Positions 54,772 through 63,095 of a stretch of DNA of 64,000 bases are shown in pieces (position 1 is the stretch's first letter; every line of letters starts with the position of its first letter). The stretch comes from Paenibacillus sp. V4I7 (GTDB lineage Bacteria; Bacillota; Bacilli; Paenibacillales; NBRC-103111), in contig NZ_JAUSZD010000002.1 in assembly GCF_030817275.1 (NCBI RefSeq), forward strand, positions 1,674,001-1,738,000, in the 5' to 3' direction. The notes under the pieces are model-generated. The model was not told the DNA's origin and ran no database searches. It was given only the letters and a program-made list of their open reading frames with translations. Made by a program: the position numbers and the translations under genes.

Positions 54772-55521
54772 ATGATAAGTAAATCTGCATTGATTCTTCA
54801 GCAGGATTCTCTCGTATCCTTCTGGGACTTTCAAGAAGCTGAAGGCCAGTCACGAGTGGCAAAAGGGCCTTTTCCTTATGTTTTGGATGAAATGTCCGGA
54901 CCGATAAGAAGGGTTGAAGATGGCGTCTTAGGGACTTGCGCGGCAAAATTTGAATACGGCCAATGGTTCAACTTGCCTCGTAAAGATTGCCCAGCATTAG
55001 ATTTCCACGGACTGGATGCAAAGCTGACCATCATCGCATGGCTAAAACGAGAAAACAGAGTAAACGGGCAGTGCGAAGCGATAGCCGGCATGTGGAATGA
55101 AACAGAGAAGAAGCGTCAATATGCCATGTTTCTTAATCTGAGGATTTGGGAAAGTGGAGATCAGGTGGGAGGCCATGTCTCTGTTGAAGGCGGTCCGACA
55201 CAGGGACACTCGTGGTGTATGACAACGGCGATTGGAGCAACACCTCTGGCTAAGGATAAGTGGTACGCGCTTTCGTTCACGTATGACGGCACCTATGCCA
55301 AGGTGTATGTGGACGGCGTGCTGGACGAGAGGGAAACCTACAACCCTTACCTATATGACAAAGGTCTGTTCAATGGAGGAATTACGGGTGCTGACTTCAC
55401 CGTAGGCGCTGTGAATCGTTCCGGGAAGATGGGCAATTTCTATGCCGGATTACTGGGTGGACTTGCTGTATTTAATAAAGCGTTAACCGACAAAGAGATT
55501 CGGTTGTTATCGATTGAATAA
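54772..55521 (+). CDS. LamG / concanavalin-like domain protein
   Basis: A 249-residue protein consisting almost entirely of one LamG-like (concanavalin) jelly-roll: SLVSFWDFQEAEGQ at the N-terminus, LTIIAWLKR, WYALSFTYDGTYAKVYVDGVLDE and a final GGLAVFNKALTDKEI. Such domains normally bind carbohydrate as part of large secreted enzymes; here it stands alone and has no signal peptide, so it is predicted cytoplasmic. Own ribosome binding site (GGAGGCGGAG). It may pair with the dioxygenase upstream, despite the hairpin between them. Function unknown. Confidence 0.78.
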   Translation: MISKSALILQQDSLVSFWDFQEAEGQSRVAKGPFPYVLDEMSGPIRRVEDGVLGTCAAKFEYGQWFNLPRKDCPALDFHGLDAKLTIIAWLKRENRVNGQCEAIAGMWNETEKKRQYAMFLNLRIWESGDQVGGHVSVEGGPTQGHSWCMTTAIGATPLAKDKWYALSFTYDGTYAKVYVDGVLDERETYNPYLYDKGLFNGGITGADFTVGAVNRSGKMGNFYAGLLGGLAVFNKALTDKEIRLLSIE

Positions 55522-55551
55522 TGAGGCGACCGAGCTTACAGCGAGCGCTCC

Positions 55552-55672
55552 ACGAGAGCTCCGTGAGCCGAAGCTCGCCGAAAGAGTCTGAGAAGGCGGA
55601 AATCGATTTCTCAGTAACCCATCCCGCGCGTCCTCGCTAAATAAGCTCGGAAAATACGCTTATGCAGGCGCC
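55552..55672 (+). repeat. Structured intergenic repeat, copy 2
   Basis: Aligns with the reverse complement of 45541-45661. Shared blocks include GAGAGCTCCGTGAG, CTGAGAAG and CCATCCCGCGCGTCC. Stems are kept though bases differ: CTGAGAA/TTCTCAG (about 55588-55613) and ATAAGC/GCTTAT (55640-55662) in place of the GCTCG/CGAGC stem of copy 1. Confidence 0.75.
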
Positions 55673-55682
55673 CCCGAACAAA

Positions 55683-55744
55683 TAGGCGCGGAAACCGCGA
55701 TTACAGGAGAGCTCCGCGAGCCGAAGCTCGGATAAAAGTTCTCA
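55683..55744 (+). repeat. Structured intergenic repeat, partial copy 3
   Basis: A second, shortened unit right after copy 2: hairpin CGCGG/CCGCG, then GAGAGCTCCGCGAGCCGAAG and the beginning of the CTCAG stem. It overlaps the stop codon of the minus-strand nuclease gene, so that gene's last codons come from the repeat. Confidence 0.65.
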
Positions 55745-56494
55745 GCCCCAACCCGCCAAAACTTCCCAACTAGCAAGCACATGCTGTGCTACTCTATAGC
55801 AGCGCACACGAGCATGACCATCCCCGGCTGGTTCAAGAAGTGATTTCTGATACATCTCTTTTAGAGTCTGTTGTGCTTTTCTTTGTCCGAACTGAAATTG
55901 TTGTTGAACATCAACGGGTTTGATTGCTCTCCCCAACTTGTGGGCAAAACGTATGACTTCTTTTTCTATATAATTTATCTCTATTACGTGGTTAAATACA
56001 TCTCCAAAGTGTCGGCCAACGCATTGCTGGATTAATTGCTCGCACATACGAGGCCGATTTTTTACGTCATCATAAGAGAAACGGAAAATTTTCCAACCAT
56101 CTAAAACAAGGTGGTTTTGTCGAATTAATTGGTCTGAGAATTGGGAGCGACTGATATCAGCGAAGTGGGGACCAAAGCCATCAATTTCAATCGCTAGTCT
56201 GAGTGAGTGGCGAAGAAAAGCGAAATCCAAAAAGCGCGTACCATCGCGAAAATCTTCGATCTCATATTCCGGATGCAAGTTTTGAAAATGTCCAAATGCG
56301 TTCCACCAAATCTGCTCAAGAAACAACTTCTCCGCATGTCCATGACCCTCCTTTAGTCGCTTTAATCGTTCCCCGCCCCTCATCGAAATGTGCTTAATTA
56401 TAAAGACTTCATGTGCATTTTCAAATTCATATTGCACAAAATTTAACAATTGTATGACCACACCATTTTTCTGACATACATTTTCTCTCAGCAC
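55742..56494 (-). CDS. DUF559-like endonuclease-domain protein
   Basis: A 250-residue protein. Residues about 85-145 (FLDFAFLRHSLRLAIEIDG and LVLDGWKIFRFSYDDV) match the PD-(D/E)XK-type core of DUF559/very-short-patch-repair-like nucleases: Asp in LDFA, Glu-x-Asp in AIEIDG. The C-terminal third looks like a winged helix (QFGQRKAQQTLKEMYQKSLL). The N-terminal start is uncertain: GTG 56494 gives the longest form without a good ribosome binding site, and ATG near 56383 would also keep the core. No partner genes are visible; a solitary nuclease of this kind could belong to DNA repair or defence, but nothing here decides. Confidence 0.68.
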   Translation of the reverse strand: MLRENVCQKNGVVIQLLNFVQYEFENAHEVFIIKHISMRGGERLKRLKEGHGHAEKLFLEQIWWNAFGHFQNLHPEYEIEDFRDGTRFLDFAFLRHSLRLAIEIDGFGPHFADISRSQFSDQLIRQNHLVLDGWKIFRFSYDDVKNRPRMCEQLIQQCVGRHFGDVFNHVIEINYIEKEVIRFAHKLGRAIKPVDVQQQFQFGQRKAQQTLKEMYQKSLLEPAGDGHARVRCYRVAQHVLASWEVLAGWG

Positions 56495-56574
56495 ATTTTT
56501 TTTCTTAAAATTCCTTCACTTGGGGAATAATACCTTTAACTCAAAAAGGGTTATTTCACAGGGGGGTTATTAAG

Positions 56575-57357
56575 ATGAAAAAATTACTCGCAACAACAGC
56601 TGTTACGGTATTACTCCTGACTTCGTTAGGATGTGCTTCGAATACACCAAACACAACACCGCCTGCATCTTCGCCGAGTAAGGCCGAAATTACGATCGGC
56701 ACAGAAGGTACATATGCACCTTTCACTTTTCATGATAAGGCTGGCAAACTTACGGGGTTTGATGTCGAGACGGCAGAAGAAGTATGTAAACGGATTGGCA
56801 TGACGCCGCGATTTGTTGAAACCAAATGGGATGGCATGATTGCGGGACTCGATGCGAAGCGGTATGACATGGTGGCCAACGAAGTGGCTGTTCGCGCGGA
56901 TCGTTTGGAGAAGTACGATATGTCGACGCCTTATATTGTTTCCCGTGCTGTTCTTGTGGTGAAAGCGGATAATACGAATATCAAAACGTTAGATGACCTT
57001 AAAGGTAAGAAGGTTGGTCAATCCCTCGATAGTAATTATCGGAAAATAGCAGAAGAGCACGGCGCCGCAATTACCGGTGTGGAGGGTTTTAATCAAGCGA
57101 TTGATCTACTGACTTCGGGCAGGATCGATGCGACGCTCAACGATAGTTTGTCCTTTTTGGATTTGAAAAAGCAGCGTCCTGAACTCCCGATCAAAACGGT
57201 TTATGAGGAGCCGTCCGCAACGAGCAACGCTTTTTTATTCCGCAAAGGAAGCACGGATTTAGTCAGTAAAGTAAATAAAGCTCTGGCAGACATGAAATCG
57301 GACGGAACGTTGGTTCAAATTTCACAAAAATGGTTCAATGCCGACGTAACGAAGTAA
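56575..57357 (+). CDS. Amino acid ABC transporter binding lipoprotein
   Basis: A 260-residue family-3 solute-binding protein. Lipobox LGCA (Cys21 near LLTSLGC), then Pro/Ser/Thr-rich linker and the family opening ITIGTEGTYAPFTFHD with GFDVETAEEVCKRIG. This is the cystine / polar amino acid group (TcyA/FliY-like). Start ATG with AGGGGGGT 9 bases upstream. It forms a complete three-gene importer with the permease and ATPase that follow. Confidence 0.92.
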   Translation: MKKLLATTAVTVLLLTSLGCASNTPNTTPPASSPSKAEITIGTEGTYAPFTFHDKAGKLTGFDVETAEEVCKRIGMTPRFVETKWDGMIAGLDAKRYDMVANEVAVRADRLEKYDMSTPYIVSRAVLVVKADNTNIKTLDDLKGKKVGQSLDSNYRKIAEEHGAAITGVEGFNQAIDLLTSGRIDATLNDSLSFLDLKKQRPELPIKTVYEEPSATSNAFLFRKGSTDLVSKVNKALADMKSDGTLVQISQKWFNADVTK

Positions 57358-57369
57358 GGACCTAGCCTA

Positions 57370-58050
57370 ATGACAAATGAACGTCTTGAGCGAATAATAG
57401 GGATCCTGTCCGATTCCTTCTTTCCTATTATAAAGGCGGGGCTTATGTACACAGTTCCGCTTACTTTAATCACATTTGCACTAGGACTTAGCTTGGCATT
57501 CATCACGGCGCTTGCTCGCTTATCGGATTTTGCCATACTACGGGCGATAGCGAGATGCTATGTTTGGGTTTTCCGCGGCACGCCATTGCTTGTCCAGTTG
57601 TTTATTCTTTTTTATGGTTTTCCAAGTTTGGGAATAACACTGGATCCTTTTCCGACAGCTATTATCGGGTTTACGTTAAATAAAGGAGCTTATAGCTCTG
57701 AAATTATTCGCGCCGCGATATTGTCGATTCCAAAAGGCCAAAGTGAAGCAGCTTATTCGATTAATATGACGAAATGGCAGGCGATGAGGCGCATCATTTT
57801 ACCCCAGGCTGTGCGCGTCGCTATTCCTCCATTAGGAAATTCCTTCATAAGTTTAATCAAAGACACATCTTTGGCCGCCACGATTACGGTTACGGAAATG
57901 TTTCAGAAAGGGCAGCAGATTGCGGCTGTTACCTATGAGCCATTATGGCTTTATATCGAGGTGGCCTTCGTTTATTTAGTTTTCAGTACCGTTCTTTCCT
58001 ATTTCCAAGCCAAACTTGAGATCCACTATGAACGAAACATTGCCAAGTAA
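57370..58050 (+). CDS. Amino acid ABC transporter permease (TcyB/HisM type)
   Basis: A 226-residue permease with about five membrane segments, the N-terminal [14 protein letters not shown] and the ATPase-contact loop [23 protein letters not shown]. The family forms homodimeric channels for polar amino acids. Start ATG with AAGGA 8 bases upstream, 12 bases after the lipoprotein gene. Confidence 0.92.
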   Translation: MTNERLERIIGILSDSFFPIIKAGLMYTVPLTLITFALGLSLAFITALARLSDFAILRAIARCYVWVFRGTPLLVQLFILFYGFPSLGITLDPFPTAIIGFTLNKGAYSSEIIRAAILSIPKGQSEAAYSINMTKWQAMRRIILPQAVRVAIPPLGNSFISLIKDTSLAATITVTEMFQKGQQIAAVTYEPLWLYIEVAFVYLVFSTVLSYFQAKLEIHYERNIAK

Positions 58051-58063
58051 GGGAGGGGCCAGC

Positions 58064-58816
58064 ATGATTCGAATGGAAGGTATACATAAACATTTTCATG
58101 ACCTCCACGTCTTGAACCATATTGATTTGGATGTTGAAAAAGGGAGCACGACCGTTGTTATCGGACCTTCCGGTTCCGGCAAAACGACCCTATTGAGATG
58201 TCTTAAATTATTGGACTTTCCAGATCAGGGGTCCCTCTCGATTGCCAAAGCGACGATGACATTCTCAAGTGAAGTCAAACTGAATAAGACTGACATTCGT
58301 TCCATCCGTAAACACACCGGTATGGTGTTCCAGAACTACAACTTATTTCCCCATTTAACTGTCTTGCAAAATATTATGGAAGGTCCTGTTATTGTCCTTA
58401 AACAATCTCCGAAAACCGCTAAAGATAAGGCTTTATCCATCTTAGATAAGGTTGGACTTCGGGATCGTGCCGATCATTATCCTCATCAGCTGTCTGGTGG
58501 ACAACAACAACGGGTAGGGATTGCTCGGGCCATGGCGATGAATCCTGAGGTGCTATTATTCGATGAACCCACGTCTGCGCTTGATCCGGAATTGGTAGGT
58601 GAAGTGCTAAAGGTGATGAAGGATCTAGCTTTCGAAGGAATGACGATGGTCATTGTGACACATGAGATGGGCTTCGCCAAAGAAGTGGCGGACCAGGTTG
58701 TCTTTATGGATCAAGGGGCGATTGTGGAGAGAGGAACGCCAACCGATATTTTTGATACTTCAACGAATGAGCGGACCATGCAATTCTTGAGAAAAGTGAA
58801 TCGGAAAACAGATTAA
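58064..58816 (+). CDS. Amino acid ABC transporter ATPase (GlnQ type)
   Basis: A 250-residue ATPase with Walker [11 protein letters not shown]-loop [12 protein letters not shown], signature LSGGQQQR, Walker [15 protein letters not shown] and switch His in VTHEMGF. The open frame begins at 58016 inside the permease gene, but GGGAGGGG is 5 bases from ATG 58064. Completes the importer; there is no nearby metabolic gene that names the amino acid. Confidence 0.93.
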   Translation: MIRMEGIHKHFHDLHVLNHIDLDVEKGSTTVVIGPSGSGKTTLLRCLKLLDFPDQGSLSIAKATMTFSSEVKLNKTDIRSIRKHTGMVFQNYNLFPHLTVLQNIMEGPVIVLKQSPKTAKDKALSILDKVGLRDRADHYPHQLSGGQQQRVGIARAMAMNPEVLLFDEPTSALDPELVGEVLKVMKDLAFEGMTMVIVTHEMGFAKEVADQVVFMDQGAIVERGTPTDIFDTSTNERTMQFLRKVNRKTD

Positions 58817-58926
58817 GATGGACTGATGTCCTCAATGGAAGGAAAATGAAGTTTTCTGTCGAATCCTATATCCAGTCAACCTAGAGACAGTTATAAGGTT
58901 GTTGTGAGTATAGAGGGGTCGTTTAT

Positions 58927-60567
58927 ATGATAAATCCTGCGAATAGATTACTTGATGTTAAGACACTCCTAAGCATGATGGATAATATGGAAGACTCGAT
59001 TTACATCATGAGCGTTGATGGATCTGATATCAAATACTATTATGTAAATCATGCTGCTACGAAATTCAGTGGAATAACGATGGATGCTGTCGGACTAACA
59101 TTTTTTGATACAAACTCAAGCCAGATGGCGAACTATTTACATAAGAAATATACGAGAGTGGTTACCGAACGGCGAACCATTAAGTATGAGGATGGCGTTG
59201 TTCTACCCAATGGTATGTTAAGCGGAGAAAGTATACTTACGCCTATTTTCAATGAAAGCGGTGACATGGAGTTCATCGTTACTGTTACTCGTGATATTAC
59301 CGAACGTAAAAAACAAGAAAATATGCTTTATCATTACGCCTATCATGACGATCTTAGCAAGCTTTATAATCGAAGATTCCTGCTTGAGCATGTGCATAAT
59401 CCAGCGAACATTTATTTGCTTGATTTGGACTATTTCAAAAACATAAATGATATTTTCGGACATGATGTAGGTGATACTGTACTTGTAGAGGTCGCTAACC
59501 GTCTTGTTGAGAAATTTGGTGCGGATTATATCCTTGTAAGATTAGGTGGAGATGAATTTGTCGTCGTAGCAATGGGGGAACTTGGACCAGCTGAGGAGAC
59601 TGCCGACCAAATTAATCAACTTTTTGTGGCTCCCTTTACGGTAAATGATCATCCGATGAAGTTAAGCGTAAGTATTGGTGTGGCTCAAAGTGTAAATAGT
59701 GAAACCATCCAAACCCTCTTAAAGCAAGCGGATATTGCCTTGTATAAGGCCAAAGGAGCGGGAAGAAAAAGATTTCATATTTTCGAAGCTTCATCTAAAT
59801 ACGATCATGTTGAGAATTTCATTCATGAGCTTGCTCTCTCAAGTGCGGTTGAAAAAGAAGAATTACATTTACATTATCAGCTTATTTACAATCCGGTTCG
59901 GGAGGAAGTCATTGGAGCCGAGGCTCTACTAAGATGGAACTCAGCCAACATGGGAATGATCCAACCCAGTGACTTTATTCCGGTCGCCGAGGAAACGGGA
60001 TTGATTATTCCGATTGGATACTGGATCATCAGGCAAGCTTGTAAGGATTGGCATCTTTTAAAAGCCGATTATGGTCCTCAATTTAAAATTTCGGTCAACA
60101 TTTCAAGGATTCAACTAAACGAACACCTTTTCGTTGATCAAATGCTTCAAATATTGGAAGATGAGTATGTAGACCCACGTGTAGTGGAATTAGAAATAAC
60201 GGAAAGCACGACGATTCACTCGATGGAAGATGTCCAACAAACGTTGCGTAGATTGCGCGCTGAAGGATTTACCATCGCCTTAGATGATTTCGGAACCGGT
60301 TATTCCTCGTTAAGCATGTTAACCTTACTTCCGATAGATAAGTTGAAGATTGACAGGTCTTTCATTTGGGAAATGAATGTCTCTCTAATTTCAGCCATTT
60401 TAGCCATGGCCAATGCACTGAACCTGCAAGTAATCGCAGAGGGCATCGAGACGTATGAACAATATAGGATGTTAAAGGAAATGAACTGTTGGGGAGTACA
60501 AGGTTATTATATCAACAAGCCAGCCCAATTTGACTTATTACCCAAACAGATTGTTGCTAGAAAGTAG
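58927..60567 (+). CDS. PAS-GGDEF-EAL cyclic-di-GMP protein
   Basis: A 546-residue signalling protein. A PAS domain (about 15-125) is followed by a GGDEF domain with intact GGDEF at 207-211 (RLGGDEFVVV) and an EAL domain with EALLRW at 332-337, NIS (391-393), ELEITES and DDFGTGYSS (453-461). Both catalytic sites look complete, so it may make or break c-di-GMP depending on the PAS signal. No membrane segment; predicted cytoplasmic. A single-gene unit with terminator at 60574. Confidence 0.93.
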   Translation: MINPANRLLDVKTLLSMMDNMEDSIYIMSVDGSDIKYYYVNHAATKFSGITMDAVGLTFFDTNSSQMANYLHKKYTRVVTERRTIKYEDGVVLPNGMLSGESILTPIFNESGDMEFIVTVTRDITERKKQENMLYHYAYHDDLSKLYNRRFLLEHVHNPANIYLLDLDYFKNINDIFGHDVGDTVLVEVANRLVEKFGADYILVRLGGDEFVVVAMGELGPAEETADQINQLFVAPFTVNDHPMKLSVSIGVAQSVNSETIQTLLKQADIALYKAKGAGRKRFHIFEASSKYDHVENFIHELALSSAVEKEELHLHYQLIYNPVREEVIGAEALLRWNSANMGMIQPSDFIPVAEETGLIIPIGYWIIRQACKDWHLLKADYGPQFKISVNISRIQLNEHLFVDQMLQILEDEYVDPRVVELEITESTTIHSMEDVQQTLRRLRAEGFTIALDDFGTGYSSLSMLTLLPIDKLKIDRSFIWEMNVSLISAILAMANALNLQVIAEGIETYEQYRMLKEMNCWGVQGYYINKPAQFDLLPKQIVARK

Positions 60568-60573
60568 ATGAGA

Positions 60574-60616
60574 GGTCAACGTCCAGTGTACGCGCTGGTG
60601 ATGTTGATCTTTTTTT
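60574..60616 (+). terminator. Rho-independent terminator after the GGDEF-EAL gene
   Basis: GGTCAAC (60574-60580) pairs with GTTGATC (60603-60609; one G-U), with an inner CCAG/CTGG stem, followed by seven T. Confidence 0.75.
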
Positions 60617-60750
60617 GCTTACATGAGGAATATGATGCAATTTTTTGTTGAGTTGCCTTCGTGGTGTTCCTTTTGATATTGACGCAGCTATGTAAAAGTA
60701 AAGGCGCACGAGTCATCCCTTTTTGGGCTTATTTGATCCTGCCTAGTTTT

Positions 60751-61512
60751 TCAAATAGCTCGTATCACTTCAAGCCCGATGTCTGTATACCTCTGTACCA
60801 AATGATCATCCGTTAGAGAATCAGTAATCAATAGATGGATCTCTTTGGCAGAGGCAAACGAAATGAGTGCCGTTTGTTCGAATTTTGTATGATCCGTCAA
60901 GAGAATCACTTTTTTGGCCGATTTGATCATTCTTTTTTTGAGCTCAGCCTCGTCTCTATGGAAAACGGAGATTCCCCGTTCCAAATCAATGCCTGTACAT
61001 CCCAAGAAGGCGATGTCTACATTTAATTCATCGACCATTTGAATCGCACTGGGCCCGATAATCGTAAAAGTGCCTTTGCGGCGATATCCGCCTAATATGC
61101 ACAATTCAATTCCGTTGCTTTCGGCTAAAGTAGACGCAATTTTGGTGTCATTTGTAATGACCGTCAGCACACGATTTTGAATGAGCTTTGCTAGCTCAAG
61201 AGTCGTTGAGCCTCCGTCCAACAAAATAATTTGCCCGTCCTCGATCCATTTGTAAGCTTCTGCGGCAATTTGCTCTTTCTCACCCTGCTGTCTGATTCTT
61301 CTTTTATGAATGGGCAGCATGGAATGGGAGCTTTCGACGAGAACAGCTCCTCCGTGTACTCTTTTTAGAATACCGGCAGCCTCTAATTTCTCTAAATCCT
61401 CGCGAATGGTTTTCTCCGTAACCTGATAAGCTTTACTAAGCTCCGAAACCTTAATGGACCCCATCTGATTTAATGATTCAATGATCTTGGAATGTCTAAC
61501 CTCTGATAACAT
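60751..61512 (-). CDS. DeoR-family transcriptional regulator
   Basis: A 253-residue regulator: N-terminal winged helix (about 1-55, IKVSELSKAYQVTEKTIREDL) and a phosphosugar-sensing domain with ILLDGGSTT, VITNDTKIA and LGGYRRKGTF. The frame is open to 61692, but that extension is a hydrophobic run unlike the family; GAAGG about 9 bases before the ATG at 61512 marks the start. It is divergent from an MFS transporter, which it probably controls. Confidence 0.88.
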   Translation of the reverse strand: MLSEVRHSKIIESLNQMGSIKVSELSKAYQVTEKTIREDLEKLEAAGILKRVHGGAVLVESSHSMLPIHKRRIRQQGEKEQIAAEAYKWIEDGQIILLDGGSTTLELAKLIQNRVLTVITNDTKIASTLAESNGIELCILGGYRRKGTFTIIGPSAIQMVDELNVDIAFLGCTGIDLERGISVFHRDEAELKKRMIKSAKKVILLTDHTKFEQTALISFASAKEIHLLITDSLTDDHLVQRYTDIGLEVIRAI

Positions 61513-61718
61513 TACGCACCAGCCTTCATTCGTTGTCGCTGCACGGGTTGTCATGTGCACATATGTTTGAAATTGTTTGATTACTAAATGATAAGAGTAT
61601 AACAAAAAAAACAGCAATAATATACCCAAGCCTACATAAAGAAAGTCCATATACAATCCTTGCTGGATCATGTATCTTGTTAAAATTGACACATCGCATC
61701 GTACAAGGAAATGAGGAA

Positions 61719-62930
61719 ATGCTCTTGTTATCAGCTATGAATAAGCTAACCGCTATTAAACTTCCTTTTTGGGTTATGTTTATGAATACATTCAGTATGG
61801 CTGTCGGGTTTTATATAATGATTCCGCTGCTTGCTTCGTATTTACTGCACGATCTACTGTTAACTGTCACGATGGTTGGCTTCATATCGGCTATCCGCAG
61901 CTTCAGTCAACAAGGGTTGTCTGTTTTCTGCGGTACATTGGCCGACAGACTTGGGTATAAGCGAACGATATTGATTGGCTTGTTTATCCGTACCTTCGGT
62001 TTCGGACTTTTCGGATTCGTGGATCATATCCCGGGTTTAATCCTAGCATGCTTCTTCTCGGGATTAGGCGCAGCTATATTTCAACCAGCCAGTTATGCCT
62101 ATTACGCAGCGCTTTCAACACCGCAAAACCGGATTACGGTTTACTCGATACGTGAAATGTTAAGTAATCTGGGATTTGTGGCGGGTCCGATACTGGGCGC
62201 TTTTTTAATGGGCTTTCATTTTCAATATGTTAGTATTACGGCCACGCTAATTTTTGTGTTTTCGTTCTTGTTAAGTCTTTTTTTCTTGCCGCAGATTAAA
62301 ACTGAACAATCAAAAGCCGATTACGAAGGTATGCTGCCACAGCTTAAAAAAGTGCTGCAGAACCGCAGCTTTCTACGATTCATGGTGTTTACTTTGATAT
62401 CCTGGTCGCTCGTAGCACAGCTGTACATTGCCGTTCCATTTCGAGTGAATCAGATTGCTTCAGGAGCCAATATTGGATTCATTTATAGCTGTGGAGCCAT
62501 CGTAATGGTACTTCTGCAGGTTCCGTTTTCTAAATTCAGTCAGACTAAAATGCAGCCCTTTGGCGTGCTATCACTAGGTACGTTACTCATTTCGGCGGGG
62601 CTGTTCACCATCGGGATGTCGGGCTCGATGTTGGGGATTTATGCAGGGGTCATTTCATTCATGCTCGGGCAAGTGTTTTGGCAGCCAATGATGAATACAA
62701 TGGTGTCTGATTTCGCTGGGACAGGCAGTATAGCCAGTTATTTTGGTTTTAATAGTTTTGCATTATCCATCGGCGCTATGATTGGTAATGTAGGCGGGGG
62801 TTATTTGTACGACTTGGGGAGCATGCTCGGTTGGGGTTCTCTACCTTGGTTTAGCTTCTTTATAATTGGGCTAGTAAATATTTGGTTTATGCTTAAAGAA
62901 CAAAGGTCTCCTAGCGTCCAACAGGTTTAA
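61719..62930 (+). CDS. Major facilitator superfamily transporter
   Basis: About 403 residues with twelve predicted membrane segments. The MFS loop 2-3 motif appears as GTLADRLGYKRTILIGL. The open frame starts at TTG 61677; ATG 61719 has AAGGA 9 bases upstream and removes a polar leader, so I use it (ATG 61737 is also possible). The fold is typical of drug/sugar efflux-type MFS proteins; substrate unknown. Divergent from the DeoR regulator, which suggests a sugar-related export or uptake role. Confidence 0.85.
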   Translation: MLLLSAMNKLTAIKLPFWVMFMNTFSMAVGFYIMIPLLASYLLHDLLLTVTMVGFISAIRSFSQQGLSVFCGTLADRLGYKRTILIGLFIRTFGFGLFGFVDHIPGLILACFFSGLGAAIFQPASYAYYAALSTPQNRITVYSIREMLSNLGFVAGPILGAFLMGFHFQYVSITATLIFVFSFLLSLFFLPQIKTEQSKADYEGMLPQLKKVLQNRSFLRFMVFTLISWSLVAQLYIAVPFRVNQIASGANIGFIYSCGAIVMVLLQVPFSKFSQTKMQPFGVLSLGTLLISAGLFTIGMSGSMLGIYAGVISFMLGQVFWQPMMNTMVSDFAGTGSIASYFGFNSFALSIGAMIGNVGGGYLYDLGSMLGWGSLPWFSFFIIGLVNIWFMLKEQRSPSVQQV

Positions 62931-63095
62931 CAGATTTAAGTCGGAAAAACGCTGGAGGATGGAATGGGCTAACATTCAAAATGAAAGCCTTTTTTTGACC
63001 ATATAATCCATGGATATGCTCATCCTATGCATTCTACCTCAGCTAAAATCGTGCTATCCTGATTGCATATGACACGAAGGAGGCAAGTATTTACA

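Noticed and set aside
55742..56494. Solitary nuclease plus neighbouring repeats as a defence system
   Set aside because: No helicase, methylase, reverse transcriptase or toxin partner is present, and the repeat copy at 45541 has no nuclease nearby.
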